This document shows, in pieces, positions 26,126-34,634 of a DNA stretch of 64,000 nucleotides. Position numbers and translations under genes: made by a program. Each line of letters begins with the position of its first letter. The first letter of the stretch is position 1. Source of the stretch: Acidovorax sp. sif1233 (GTDB lineage Bacteria; Pseudomonadota; Gammaproteobacteria; Burkholderiales; Burkholderiaceae_C); assembly GCF_019218755.1 (NCBI RefSeq), contig NZ_JAHUWZ010000005.1:372001-436000 (forward strand), read 5' to 3'. The notes beneath the pieces were generated by a model. It saw nothing but the letters and a program-made list of their open reading frames with translations. It did no database searches and was not told the DNA's origin.

Positions 26126-28306
26126 ATGCAGACTCGCCGCCCATCCCCGGGTGTCCCCCGGGCACATCCTTTTGCCTTGCGCCAGGTCGCCCAGGCCTGC
26201 GCGTGGACCTTGCTGGCGGGTGCCGGCGCGGCCCTGGCGCAGCAGAACGCGCCCGCCCCGTCCGCCACGCTGCTGCGGGAAGTCACGGTGAATGCGGCCG
26301 CCGAGACTCCCGACAGCCTGCCAGCCGCGGCCCCGGGCGGCCAGGTCGCCAGGGGCACGCGGCTGGGCGTGCTCGGCAACGTGGGGGTCATGGACACGCC
26401 GTTCAACATGACGGGCTACACCGCCGAAGGCATCGCCGACCAGCAGGCGCAGACCGTGGGCGCGGTGCTCAAGAACGACCCTTCGGTGCGCACCACCACC
26501 AACGAAGGCCACATCGTCGAGAACTTCATCATCCGGGGCTTCGGCGTGGGCGCCGGCTCGCTGGCCATCAACGGTGCCTATGGCCTGGCGCCCGAGCAGA
26601 ACACGCCCACCGAGATGTTCGAGCGCGTGGAGGTGCTCAAGGGCCCCGGCGCCATGATGATGGGCCTGCCCCCCGCGGGCGACGTGGGCGGCGCGATCAA
26701 CCTCGTGCCCAAGCGCGCGGGCAAGGAGCCGCTCACGCGCGTGACCACCACCTATTCGTCCCAATCCAACGTGGGCGCGCACGCCGACGTGTCGCGCCGC
26801 TTCGGCGGGGAACAGCGCCTGGGCGTGCGCGTCAATGGCGTGCTGTCGGGCGGCGAGACCTGGCTCGACCACCAGACCAAGGCGCGCGAGATCGGCCACC
26901 TGGCGCTGGACTACCAGGGCGAGGGCTGGAACGTGGAGGCCGATGCCTATTCGCTCAGGAACAAGGTGCGCAAGGGCTCGCCCATGCAGCCTATCATCGC
27001 GGGCTGGACCACGGTGCCCAAGGCGCCCGACGGCGCCACCAACTTCTTCTACGGCGAGGGCGTGTACAGCAACACGCAGACCCAGGGCCTCATCGTGCGC
27101 GGCCAGGCGAAGATCAACGCGGGCTGGACGGCGTTTGCCTCGGCGGGCAAGGCCGAGCATTCCTACGACGGCTTCATCTTCGGCACCCGCCCGGTGTGGA
27201 CGGCGGCGAACGCGGCCTCGGGCAACGCCACGGGCACGGCCTACAACTCCTGGGGCGAGTACGGCACCACCACGGCCGAGCTGGGCCTGCGCGGCCAGTT
27301 CGGCACCGGCGCCGTGGCGCACAGGCTGACCCTGGCCGCCAACGTGATGAATTACGAAGGCGGCAGCCGCGGCAACGGCACGGCGCCCATCAACAGCAAC
27401 ATCTACCACCCCACGCCCATCACCATGCCGGCCGGGGCGGCGGCATCGACCTACAGCAAGATGAACGATGACGCGATGACGGCGCTGAGCGCGGTCGACA
27501 CGCTGTCGTTCGCCGACGACCAGGTGCAGCTCACCCTGGGCCTGCGCGCGCAGCGGGTGCACCAAAAGCTCAACAAGTACAAGGAGAGCGCCGTGACGCC
27601 GCTGGTGGGCGTGGTGGCCAAGCCCTGGGGCGAGACCGTTGCGCTGTACGGCAACTACGTGGAAGGCCTGAGCGCGGGCACGACCGTGAAGGCGCCCTAT
27701 GCCAACGAAGGCCAGACCTTCGCGCCGTACAAGAGCAAGCAGGTGGAGGTCGGCGTGAAGTGGGTGAGCGGCAGCCTGACGCAGACCGTGAGCCTGTTCC
27801 AGATCAGCAAGCCCGCCCTGATCGAGCAAGACAACCGCCAGGTGCTCGACGGCGAGCAGCGCAACCGGGGCGTGGAGTGGAACGTGTTCGGACAGTTGGC
27901 CCCGGCGCTTTCCCTGCTGGGCGGCGTGGCCTACACCGAGGCCGACCAGACCCGGACGAACAAGGGCGTGAACCAGGGCCGCGCGCAGTTCGGCGTGCCC
28001 CGGCTCACCCTGAACCTGGGTGCCGACTGGGCGGTTCCCGGCGTGCAGGGCCTGTCGGTGAACGGCCGCGTGAACCACACCGGTTCGCAATGGCTCACGG
28101 GCGACAACAGCGTGAAGCTGCCGTCCTGGACCACCCTGGACGTGGGCGCCCGCTATGCCACGCGTCTTGGCGCGCAACCGGTGGTGCTGCGCGCCACGGT
28201 GACCAACCTCGCCAACCGCGCGTATTTCGAGAGCATCTGGGGCGCGGGCCGGGTGAACGTGGGCGCGCCGCGCGCCGTGCGCCTGTCGGCCTCGTTCGAC
28301 TTCTGA
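26126..28306 (+). CDS. TonB-dependent siderophore receptor
   Basis: Encodes 726 aa. Signal peptide ends near AGAALAQ; the plug domain includes PFNMTGYTAEGIADQQAQTVGAVLKNDPSVR, IRGFGVGAGSLAINGAYGL and FERVEVLKGPGAMMMGLPPAGDVGGAINLVPKRA; the barrel ends with SASFDF and the terminal Phe needed for BAM recognition. There is no N-terminal signalling domain of FecA type, so control is left to AraC and Fur. Imports ferric siderophore across the outer membrane; closest in style to FhuA/FpvA-type receptors, ligand unknown. Confidence 0.94.
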   Translation: MQTRRPSPGVPRAHPFALRQVAQACAWTLLAGAGAALAQQNAPAPSATLLREVTVNAAAETPDSLPAAAPGGQVARGTRLGVLGNVGVMDTPFNMTGYTAEGIADQQAQTVGAVLKNDPSVRTTTNEGHIVENFIIRGFGVGAGSLAINGAYGLAPEQNTPTEMFERVEVLKGPGAMMMGLPPAGDVGGAINLVPKRAGKEPLTRVTTTYSSQSNVGAHADVSRRFGGEQRLGVRVNGVLSGGETWLDHQTKAREIGHLALDYQGEGWNVEADAYSLRNKVRKGSPMQPIIAGWTTVPKAPDGATNFFYGEGVYSNTQTQGLIVRGQAKINAGWTAFASAGKAEHSYDGFIFGTRPVWTAANAASGNATGTAYNSWGEYGTTTAELGLRGQFGTGAVAHRLTLAANVMNYEGGSRGNGTAPINSNIYHPTPITMPAGAAASTYSKMNDDAMTALSAVDTLSFADDQVQLTLGLRAQRVHQKLNKYKESAVTPLVGVVAKPWGETVALYGNYVEGLSAGTTVKAPYANEGQTFAPYKSKQVEVGVKWVSGSLTQTVSLFQISKPALIEQDNRQVLDGEQRNRGVEWNVFGQLAPALSLLGGVAYTEADQTRTNKGVNQGRAQFGVPRLTLNLGADWAVPGVQGLSVNGRVNHTGSQWLTGDNSVKLPSWTTLDVGARYATRLGAQPVVLRATVTNLANRAYFESIWGAGRVNVGAPRAVRLSASFDF

Positions 28307-28399
28307 TCCCGGCGAAGCACGGCGCGAGCGAAGCAACCCCGCCACGGGGTCTGGCGTGTGTCCTGGTGGGCACGCCAGGCGCCTGTGGTGGGGCTGGTT

Positions 28400-28450
28400 A
28401 TGCTATTAATATAGTAGCTATTAGCGCTTGATGGATAGGCGCTGGCGGCC
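28400..28450 (+). repeat. R1 dispersed hairpin repeat, copy 4
   Basis: AT box TGCTATTAATATAGTAGCTA, then TTAGCGCTTGATGGATAGGC closing with GCGCTGGCGGCC. It lies 93 bp after the receptor stop codon, at the left border of the accessory island. Confidence 0.8.
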
Positions 28451-28539
28451 AAAAACATCCAAAACACCAAGACTTCCGTCGGCACGGCATGCAAGCCGGG
28501 CCACGGGCCGCGCGCCGCCGCGGGGCTGTCCAGCGGGGC

Positions 28540-28639
28540 TCAGGTACCGCCCACGTAGGGATTGCTCTGGCGCTCCCGCCCGAACGTGCTCCCGGGCCCG
28601 TGGCCGGGAATGAACACCGTCTGATCTCCCATCGGCCAC
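28540..28639 (-). repeat. 100-bp direct repeat, left copy, flanking the Kelch island
   Basis: Ninety-six of 100 bases match 32029-32128 in the same orientation. Both copies begin exactly at the stop codon (TCA on the plus strand) and run 33 codons into the MBL-hydrolase reading frame. The two copies bracket about 3.4 kb containing the Kelch gene. Confidence 0.85.
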
Positions 28640-28765
28640 TGTTGTGACAACGTGAGGCCCAGGCTCCGAACCTCCGTGAACAGCAGGTCCAGGTTGCTCA
28701 CGGGGTCCATCATGACGACCTGGTGGGGTGTTGCTGACAGAGATAGGCAGTTGCAAACAGGGATT
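28540..28765 (-). pseudogene. remnant of an MBL-fold hydrolase gene with an internal deletion
   Basis: The minus strand reads VVMMDPVSNLDLLFTEVRSLGLTLSQQ and then jumps straight to WPMGDQTVFIPGHGP and the C-terminus, stopping at 28540. The complete gene at 32029-32667 has IDPGGDLEVLLAEIRRLDLTLEQ, then about 135 residues including the metal site THAHIDH, before WPMGDQ. The final 100 bp (28540-28639) match 32029-32128 with four differences by eye, whereas the upstream part is clearly diverged. The metal ligands are missing, so it cannot be an active hydrolase. The open frame reaches 28911, but the extra residues are unrelated. Confidence 0.75.
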
Positions 28766-29173
28766 GACGATCTCGCGGGGCCGCGCTGGAGCACCATCAG
28801 GATGCCGTGGATGCTTGGGGGCGTCGCATGGGCCCGTGCCCAGGCAAGCCGCCGGAGGATGTTGTGCCACGTCGGGCATGCCCGCACGCAGATTTTGATA
28901 CGCACAGTCAATTTGTCTGAAACTCCCAGTCAATCTGGATGTGGTTGACCCTCCTAGGATGCGATAGCTGGTCAGCGATGTTCGTCTCGCGCTCACTCCA
29001 GCCAGGAGGTACTGGCTTTCATTCGGCGCCTTCTCCCCCCAAAGACTCATTCAGGGAAGACGGTTCCAGTGAAGCCATTGCAAGCCCAGTGCACAGCGGT
29101 CTTATTTCGCATTCATCAGATCCGGCGTTCGCTGTCCCGGATTTACCAGACGCCTGGCTCCCGTTGCGGGGCC
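28766..29173. other. gap of about 400 bp before the Kelch gene, no gene supported
   Basis: No convincing frame was found. GC content is visibly lower than in the flanking siderophore genes. A short AT-rich stretch (CGCACAGTCAATTTGTCTGA at about 28901-28920) could hold the Kelch promoter, but no confident -35/-10 pair was seen. Confidence 0.4.
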
Positions 29174-31867
29174 ATGGCGATGATCCGCCGCTCCGTCCCG
29201 GGGGCGCTTTTGCGCTGCACCGTCGCGTTGGCCATGGTGCTGCTGTCAGGTGTTGTGCAGGCGCAGACCAACACCTGGGCTGGCAGCGGCAGCCTGGCTA
29301 CCGCACGCAAAGCCCATACCGCAACAGTCCTGCCCGATGGCACCGTGCTGATTGCGGGGGGCTGGGCCTACAGCAGCAGCAACCTTGCCAGCGCCGAGTT
29401 GTATGACCCGGTCGCAGGCACCTGGAGCGCCAAAGGAAATCTAAATGCTGGACGCGCGTACCACACCGCCACCCTGCTGCCCAATGGCAAGGTGCTGGTT
29501 TCCGGTGGAGCAGGGAGCCGCGGCGCGCTTGCCGGCGCCGAACTCTACGACCTTGGCACAGGCAGTTGGAGCGCCACGGGCAGCATGTCCGGCGCACGTT
29601 TGTTCCACACCGCCACCCTGCTGGCCAATGGCAAAGTGCTTGTCGCGGGGAATGGCGCAGAGGTCTACGACCCGGCCACCGGCCAGTGGAGCACCACGGG
29701 CACCATGGTCACCACGCGCGACGCCCACACTGCCACGTTGTTGCCCAACGGCAAGGTACTCGTCGCGGGGGGGAACAACGCGGACGTTGGCTACCTTGCC
29801 ACCGCTGAACTTTACGACCCGGTCACTGGCACATGGAGCGCCACAGGCACTATGACCACACCGCGTATCAGCCACACCGCCACCCTGCTGCCCAGTGGCA
29901 AAGTGCTGGTGGCTGGTGGGGGAGGCAACGGCGCGCGCTCCAGTGCCGAGCTGTACGACCCGGCCACAGGCATGTGGAGCACCACTGGCAACCTGGCCAA
30001 CAAGCGCAGTTCTCAAACCGCCACGTTGCTGCACAGCGGCAAAGTGCTTGTTGCCGGAGGAGATGGCAGCACTTACCTCGCTAGCGCTGAGCTCTACGAC
30101 CCCGCTACCGGCACCTGGGACACTACCAGCAGCCTGGCCACGGGCCGGGTCAGCCACACGGCCTCCCTGCTGTCCAACGGTAGAGTGCTCGTTGTAGGCG
30201 GGTGGAATACTGGCGGCTACCTCGCAAGTGCCGAGCGATACGAAGTAGGCCCTGGCGCCTGGAGGGCTACCGGCAGCATGATTGGCGGGCGCAGTGTCCA
30301 CACCTCCACTTTGCTGCGCAGTGGTGAAGTGCTCGTCACCGGCGGGTTCGGCGGTGGCGGGGGTTTTCTTGCAAGCGCTGAACGGTACAACCCCGCCACA
30401 GATAGCTGGAGCCCCACGGGCAGCATGATCACCGGGCGCACTTTTCACACCGCCACCGTGCTGCCCAGCGGCAAGGTACTGGTCACTTCAGGGGTCGCGA
30501 ACGGCGGTGCGCTTGCCAGCGCAGAACTTTACGATCCCGTCGCTGGCACATGGAGTGCTGCCGGCACCCTCGCCGTCGCTCGCTACAACCGCACGGCCAC
30601 TCTGCTGGCCAATGGCAAGGTGCTTGTCGTGGGAGGTGAGGGCGCTGGCAGTGTCTTCACCAAAGGCGAGCTCTACGATCCCGAGACGAACCAGTGGAGT
30701 GTCACAGGCAACATGGCCGATGAGCACATTTATCACACGGCCTCCCTTCTGCCCAATGGCAAAGTGCTTGTCGCAGGTGGATACACCAGCGTCGGCATGC
30801 TCTCCAGCACTGAACTCTACGACCCCGCATCCAACGCCTGGAGCCCCGCGGGCGGCATGGCCACCTGGCGCTATTCCCACACGGCCACCCTGCTGCCCGA
30901 CGGCAAGGTCATCGTCGCGGGGGGGCGGGGCGTCAGTGGCATGCCGGCCGATGCAGAACTCTACGACCCTGGCGCAAATACCTGGCGCGCCGCGGGCAGT
31001 CTGGTACGCACCCGCACAGGTCACACGGCCGCCCTGCTGCCCAGTGGCAAGGTCCTCCTCGCGGGCGGAAGCAGCGGCGATTTCGCCAGCTCTGAGCTCT
31101 ACGACCCGGCCACCGCCACTTGGAGCGCCACGGGCAGCCTGAACACCGGGCGCGTCAACCACCGAGCCACCCTGCTCGCTGACGGCAGGGTTCTGGCTAC
31201 AGGGGGCAGCGGCAGCTCTGACACCAGCGTCGAGCTTTATGCAACTTCTGCCCCTGCAGTGCAGACATACAGCGCCATGGTGTCCGTTCTGGTGGGTGGC
31301 GGGCCGGGCGGAGGGGGGAGCGTGGGCACGGGTGTGGGGTCGGTAGCGATCAGCGGCGGCGCGCCAGGCTGCGCGCTCGATACCACCGCCACGGGGTTCA
31401 GCAGCGCGGTGCCTTCAGGCCTGCCAGCCAACGCCAGCACGCCCGCCGGGATGTTTCGCTTCCGCTCCACAGGCTGCGCGGGCAACACGCTGACGGTGCG
31501 AATCACCTACCCCCACGCACTTCCTGCCGGGGTGCAGCTGATGAAGTATGGGCCTGCCAGCGCGGGGGCCGCCAGCAGCTGGTATCCAATGACCGGTGCA
31601 ACGCTGAGTGCAGACCGGTTGACTGTGGCGTACGCGATCACCGACAACGGCATGGGCGATGGCAATACAGCCGATGCGGGGGTGATTGAAGACCCGTTCG
31701 CACCGGTGTTGCTGGCTGCGATCCCCGGCACGTCAGGCCCAGCTTCCATTCCCGCACTGAGCGAGTGGGGGCTGATCCTGTTGTCGCTGATGGCGGCTGG
31801 CCTGGGCATGCACCAGATGCGCCGTAGCAGCGCCTTCCGGTCCCGTGCCTGTGGGCGGGGGGCATAG
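29174..31867 (+). CDS. Kelch-repeat exported protein with choice-of-anchor U and IPTL-CTERM domains
   Basis: Encodes 897 aa from the ATG at 29174 (MAMIRRSVPGALLRCTV), which gives a signal peptide cleaved near VVQA/Q; a GTG at 29069 would add 35 residues and spoil the signal. There are 14 tandem Kelch-type repeats of 46-50 residues, each with the pattern HTATLLPNGKVLVAGG, then AELYDPATG and TWSATG. Fourteen would fit two seven-bladed propellers. A choice-of-anchor U type domain follows (VRITYPHALPAGVQLMKYG, DNGMGDGN). The C-terminus SIPALSEWGLILLSLMAAGL plus Arg-rich tail is an IPTL-CTERM sorting signal, so it is probably processed and surface-attached. GC is lower than in the neighbours, and it lies between direct repeats. 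Confidence 0.88.
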   Translation: MAMIRRSVPGALLRCTVALAMVLLSGVVQAQTNTWAGSGSLATARKAHTATVLPDGTVLIAGGWAYSSSNLASAELYDPVAGTWSAKGNLNAGRAYHTATLLPNGKVLVSGGAGSRGALAGAELYDLGTGSWSATGSMSGARLFHTATLLANGKVLVAGNGAEVYDPATGQWSTTGTMVTTRDAHTATLLPNGKVLVAGGNNADVGYLATAELYDPVTGTWSATGTMTTPRISHTATLLPSGKVLVAGGGGNGARSSAELYDPATGMWSTTGNLANKRSSQTATLLHSGKVLVAGGDGSTYLASAELYDPATGTWDTTSSLATGRVSHTASLLSNGRVLVVGGWNTGGYLASAERYEVGPGAWRATGSMIGGRSVHTSTLLRSGEVLVTGGFGGGGGFLASAERYNPATDSWSPTGSMITGRTFHTATVLPSGKVLVTSGVANGGALASAELYDPVAGTWSAAGTLAVARYNRTATLLANGKVLVVGGEGAGSVFTKGELYDPETNQWSVTGNMADEHIYHTASLLPNGKVLVAGGYTSVGMLSSTELYDPASNAWSPAGGMATWRYSHTATLLPDGKVIVAGGRGVSGMPADAELYDPGANTWRAAGSLVRTRTGHTAALLPSGKVLLAGGSSGDFASSELYDPATATWSATGSLNTGRVNHRATLLADGRVLATGGSGSSDTSVELYATSAPAVQTYSAMVSVLVGGGPGGGGSVGTGVGSVAISGGAPGCALDTTATGFSSAVPSGLPANASTPAGMFRFRSTGCAGNTLTVRITYPHALPAGVQLMKYGPASAGAASSWYPMTGATLSADRLTVAYAITDNGMGDGNTADAGVIEDPFAPVLLAAIPGTSGPASIPALSEWGLILLSLMAAGLGMHQMRRSSAFRSRACGRGA

Positions 31868-32028
31868 GGCGAAATCGTAGACCTGCGTGACGGGGCATGT
31901 CCCGAGAACTTCACGTCCTTGTCGACATGCTCGCTGCGCGCCGGCGCCGCCATGGCAGGCGTCACCAGGTAGTAGCCGTTGCGCCACTGCATCCTGGGCG
32001 AAGTCCGCTGGCAGCGAAACGGCCCAGG
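31868..32028. other. 161-bp spacer between Kelch gene and MBL hydrolase gene, no gene supported
   Basis: Short frames exist on both strands but none has family sequence or a ribosome site that I can defend. It may be debris from the event that placed the Kelch island. Confidence 0.35.
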
Positions 32029-32128
32029 TCAGGTATTGCCCACGTAGGGATTGCTCTGGCGCTCCCGCCCGAACGTGCTCTCGGGGCCGTGGCCGGGAAT
32101 GAACACCGTCTGATCTCCCATCGGCCAC
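32029..32128 (-). repeat. 100-bp direct repeat, right copy, inside the intact MBL hydrolase gene
   Basis: The 3'-terminal 33 codons and stop of the intact hydrolase gene; 96 of 100 bases are shared with 28540-28639. Differences are near TATTGC/TACCGC and CTCGGGGCC/CCCGGGCCC. Confidence 0.85.
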
Positions 32129-32667
32129 AGGCGCTGCGTGATGCTGTCGATGAGCTGCTGGTGGTTGCCCTGCGGGAAGTCCGTGCGGCCGATGCTGCCT
32201 GCGAACAGCACGTCGCCCACAAACGCGCGGTCGATCTGCGGCGCGTGGAACACCACATGCCCCGGCGTGTGCCCCGGGCAGTGGCGCACGTTCAGCGTCT
32301 CGTTGCCGATCTGCACCTGGTCGCCATCGTGCAGCCAGCGCGTGGGCGTGAAGTGCTGCGCGGGCGGAAAACCAAACATCGCGCTCTGCTGCGGCAGGCC
32401 GTCGATCCAGAACTGGTCGCCCGGGTGGGGGCCCACGATGGGCAGCGAAAGCCGCTGGGCCAGCTCGCCCGTGCCGCCCGCGTGGTCGATGTGGGCGTGG
32501 GTGAGCCAGATCTGTTCGAGCGTGAGGTCAAGGCGCCGGATTTCTGCCAGCAGCACCTCCAGGTCGCCGCCAGGGTCGATCACGGCGGCGTTTTGGGTGG
32601 CGTCACACCAGACGAGGGAGCAGTTTTGCTGGAACGCAGTAACAGGGATGGTGAGGTAGCGGAGCAT
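32029..32667 (-). CDS. MBL-fold metallo-hydrolase (glyoxalase II-like)
   Basis: Encodes 212 aa from the ATG at 32667 (MLRYLTIPVTAFQQNC); the open frame to 33069 is spurious. The metallo-beta-lactamase motif THAHIDHAGG, the later His in HCPGHTPGHVVFH, the metal Asp in FVGDVLFAGSIGRTD and the final His in FIPGHGPEST are all intact. The NCSLVWCD start and short length match the YcbL-type glyoxalase II relatives, which hydrolyse S-lactoylglutathione or similar thioesters. Confidence 0.9.
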   Translation of the reverse strand: MLRYLTIPVTAFQQNCSLVWCDATQNAAVIDPGGDLEVLLAEIRRLDLTLEQIWLTHAHIDHAGGTGELAQRLSLPIVGPHPGDQFWIDGLPQQSAMFGFPPAQHFTPTRWLHDGDQVQIGNETLNVRHCPGHTPGHVVFHAPQIDRAFVGDVLFAGSIGRTDFPQGNHQQLIDSITQRLWPMGDQTVFIPGHGPESTFGRERQSNPYVGNT

Positions 32668-32732
32668 GGTGGGGGAGGGTGGTTGTGTGTATTTTGCGGT
32701 CCGGCGCATGGCGCAGGGTGGACGGGCCAGGC

Positions 32733-33650
32733 TCAAGCCCGCGCCAGCCGATCGACGAGGAAATCCACCAGCACGCGCACGCGCAGCGGCATGTGCCGGT
32801 TGGCGGGGTACAGCAGCGAAAACGGGCGGGAGGCGCCCGCGTGCGCGGGCAGTAGCTCTTGGAGCGCGCCGCTGCGCAGGTCGGCCTCCACAATGAACCG
32901 GTAGGTCTGCAGCAGCCCCGCGCCGGCACGCGCCAGGGTCACGGGGCCCAGGATGTCGTCGGCGCAGCGCAGGCGGCCTTGGGTGGGCACCTCCACATCG
33001 CGCCCGGCCGCGTCGCGCAGTATCCATGGCACCGCCTGGCCGCTGCTGGGCAGCACGAACTGGATGCACTCGTGCGCCGCCAGGTCGGCCGTTTCGTGCG
33101 GCGTGCCGCGACGCGACAGGTACGCCGGGGCGGCGACCACCACCAGGGCGGCGTCCTCCAGCTTGCGCGCCACCAGCCCCGAGTCGATGGGCGCGCGACC
33201 GCGCACGGCCAGGTCAAAGCCTTCTTCGGTGAAGTCCACGTTGCGGTTGCTCAACTGCAGCTCCAGCTCCACGTCGGGGTAGGCCTGCGCAAATGCGGGC
33301 AGCAGGGGCAGGATGCGGCAGTGCCCGTAGGAGGTGGGCAGGCTGAAGCGCACGAGGCCTGCCGGGCTTTGCTGTTGGCCCGACAGCTCGCGTTCTGCCT
33401 CGGCCAGCTGCCCCAGCGCCTGGCGGCATTGCTCGTAGTAGCGCTTGCCGGCGTCGGTCAGCCGCACCTGGCGCGTGGTGCGCTGGAACAGGCGCACGCC
33501 CAGGCGCGCCTCCATGCGCGCCACCGATCGGCTCACGGCCGCCGCCGTCAGCCCGGCCGCCTGGGCGGCGGCCGTGAAGCTTTGCCACTGCGCGGTCAGG
33601 CAGAACAGCTCGATGCTGCCCAGCTTCAGGTCGTCGAATTGGCGCGCCAT
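32733..33650 (-). CDS. LysR-family transcriptional regulator
   Basis: Encodes 305 aa (MARQFDDLKLGSIELFCLTA). The HTH is FTAAAQAAGLTAAAVSRSVARMEARLGVRLFQRTTRQVRLT, followed by a LysR substrate domain (FDLAVRGRAPIDSGLVARKL). Divergent from the GST gene across 111 bp with an AT-rich start region (33655-33712), so it probably controls the GST, tautomerase and NTF2-like genes. Confidence 0.93.
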   Translation of the reverse strand: MARQFDDLKLGSIELFCLTAQWQSFTAAAQAAGLTAAAVSRSVARMEARLGVRLFQRTTRQVRLTDAGKRYYEQCRQALGQLAEAERELSGQQQSPAGLVRFSLPTSYGHCRILPLLPAFAQAYPDVELELQLSNRNVDFTEEGFDLAVRGRAPIDSGLVARKLEDAALVVVAAPAYLSRRGTPHETADLAAHECIQFVLPSSGQAVPWILRDAAGRDVEVPTQGRLRCADDILGPVTLARAGAGLLQTYRFIVEADLRSGALQELLPAHAGASRPFSLLYPANRHMPLRVRVLVDFLVDRLARA

Positions 33651-33761
33651 GTCTTGTTTATTACTTCATGTAATCAGTGAAATTCCCAGAACCTAGTTTA
33701 TTGCTGTTTACATCGCCAATACCATCGCTTCACCTTTCCACCACACCCCCAAGGTCTCCCC

Positions 33762-34370
33762 ATGAAGCTGTACTTTTCCCCCGCCGCCTGCTCCTTGTCG
33801 CCCCACATCCTGCTGCTGGAATGTGGCTTGCCGTTTGTGCTGGAGAAGGTCGATACCGCGCGCCACCAGACGGCCGACGGGCAGGATTTCCATGCGATCA
33901 ACCCCAAAGGCCAGGTGCCCGTGCTGGAGCTGGACGACGGCTCCCGCCTCACCGAAGGCCCGGTCATTGCGCAATACATCGCCGACCAGGCCCAGGCCAC
34001 GCAACTGATGCCGGCCGCCGGCACGCGGGCGCGCTACCGGGTCATGGAGTGGCAGAACTACGTCAGCACCGAGCTGCACAAGTCCTTCACGCCCCTGTTC
34101 CAGGCCGGGCTGGACGACAAGGCCAAGGCCGCGCTGGCCGCCCTGCTGCGCAAGAAGATGGAGTGGCTGGACGCGCAACTGCAGGACGGCAACTACCTGA
34201 CGGGCGAGCACTTCACGGCGGCCGACGCCTATCTTTTTGTAGTGCTGGGCTGGGCCAAGTTCGTGAAGCTGGACATCAGCGACCTGGCCCATTTGCAGGC
34301 GTTCATGCGCCGTGTGGCCGCGCGCCCCGCGGTACAGGCCGCGATGCGGGCCGAAGGGTTGCTGGGCTGA
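33762..34370 (+). CDS. glutathione S-transferase, bacterial beta class
   Basis: Encodes 202 aa (MKLYFSPAACSLSPHILLLE). Cys10 in the SPAACS motif is the beta-class catalytic cysteine; NPKGQVPVLELDDG with cis-Pro and EGPVIAQYIAD with the Glu-x glutathione site complete the thioredoxin domain, and the C-terminal helical domain carries FTAADAYLFVVLGW. It conjugates or binds glutathione for detoxification. The tautomerase gene follows after 36 bp. Confidence 0.94.
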   Translation: MKLYFSPAACSLSPHILLLECGLPFVLEKVDTARHQTADGQDFHAINPKGQVPVLELDDGSRLTEGPVIAQYIADQAQATQLMPAAGTRARYRVMEWQNYVSTELHKSFTPLFQAGLDDKAKAALAALLRKKMEWLDAQLQDGNYLTGEHFTAADAYLFVVLGWAKFVKLDISDLAHLQAFMRRVAARPAVQAAMRAEGLLG

Positions 34371-34406
34371 GACGCCGTTCATTCATCCATCCACAAGGAA
34401 CACGCC

Positions 34407-34634
34407 ATGCCTTACATCAACATCAAAGTGACGCGCGAAGGTGTCAGCAGTGCGCAAAAGGCCGCACTGATCCAGGGTGCGACCGATTTGCTGGTGCGCG
34501 TTCTGAACAAGGAGCCCGCCACCACCTTTGTCGTGATCGACGAGGTCGAGACCGACAACTGGGGTGTGGCCGGTGAGACGGTGACCGTGCGCCGCCAGCG
34601 CGCTCGCGCCGCCACCGACGGGAGCGCGCCATGA
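34407..34634 (+). CDS. 4-oxalocrotonate tautomerase family protein
   Basis: Encodes 75 aa; after Met removal the N-terminus is PYINIKVTREG with the catalytic Pro1. KAALIQGATDLLVRVLNKEPATTFVVIDEVETDNWG is the DmpI/4-OT fold. Ends overlap the next gene by 4 bp (ATGA). It is an enol-keto tautomerase-like enzyme; substrate unknown. Confidence 0.88.
   Translation: MPYINIKVTREGVSSAQKAALIQGATDLLVRVLNKEPATTFVVIDEVETDNWGVAGETVTVRRQRARAATDGSAP

Noticed and set aside
28421-29050. Reverse frame of 209 codons in the Kelch island as a gene
   Set aside because: It crosses R1 and the MBL pseudogene in the wrong frame and shows no family sequence.
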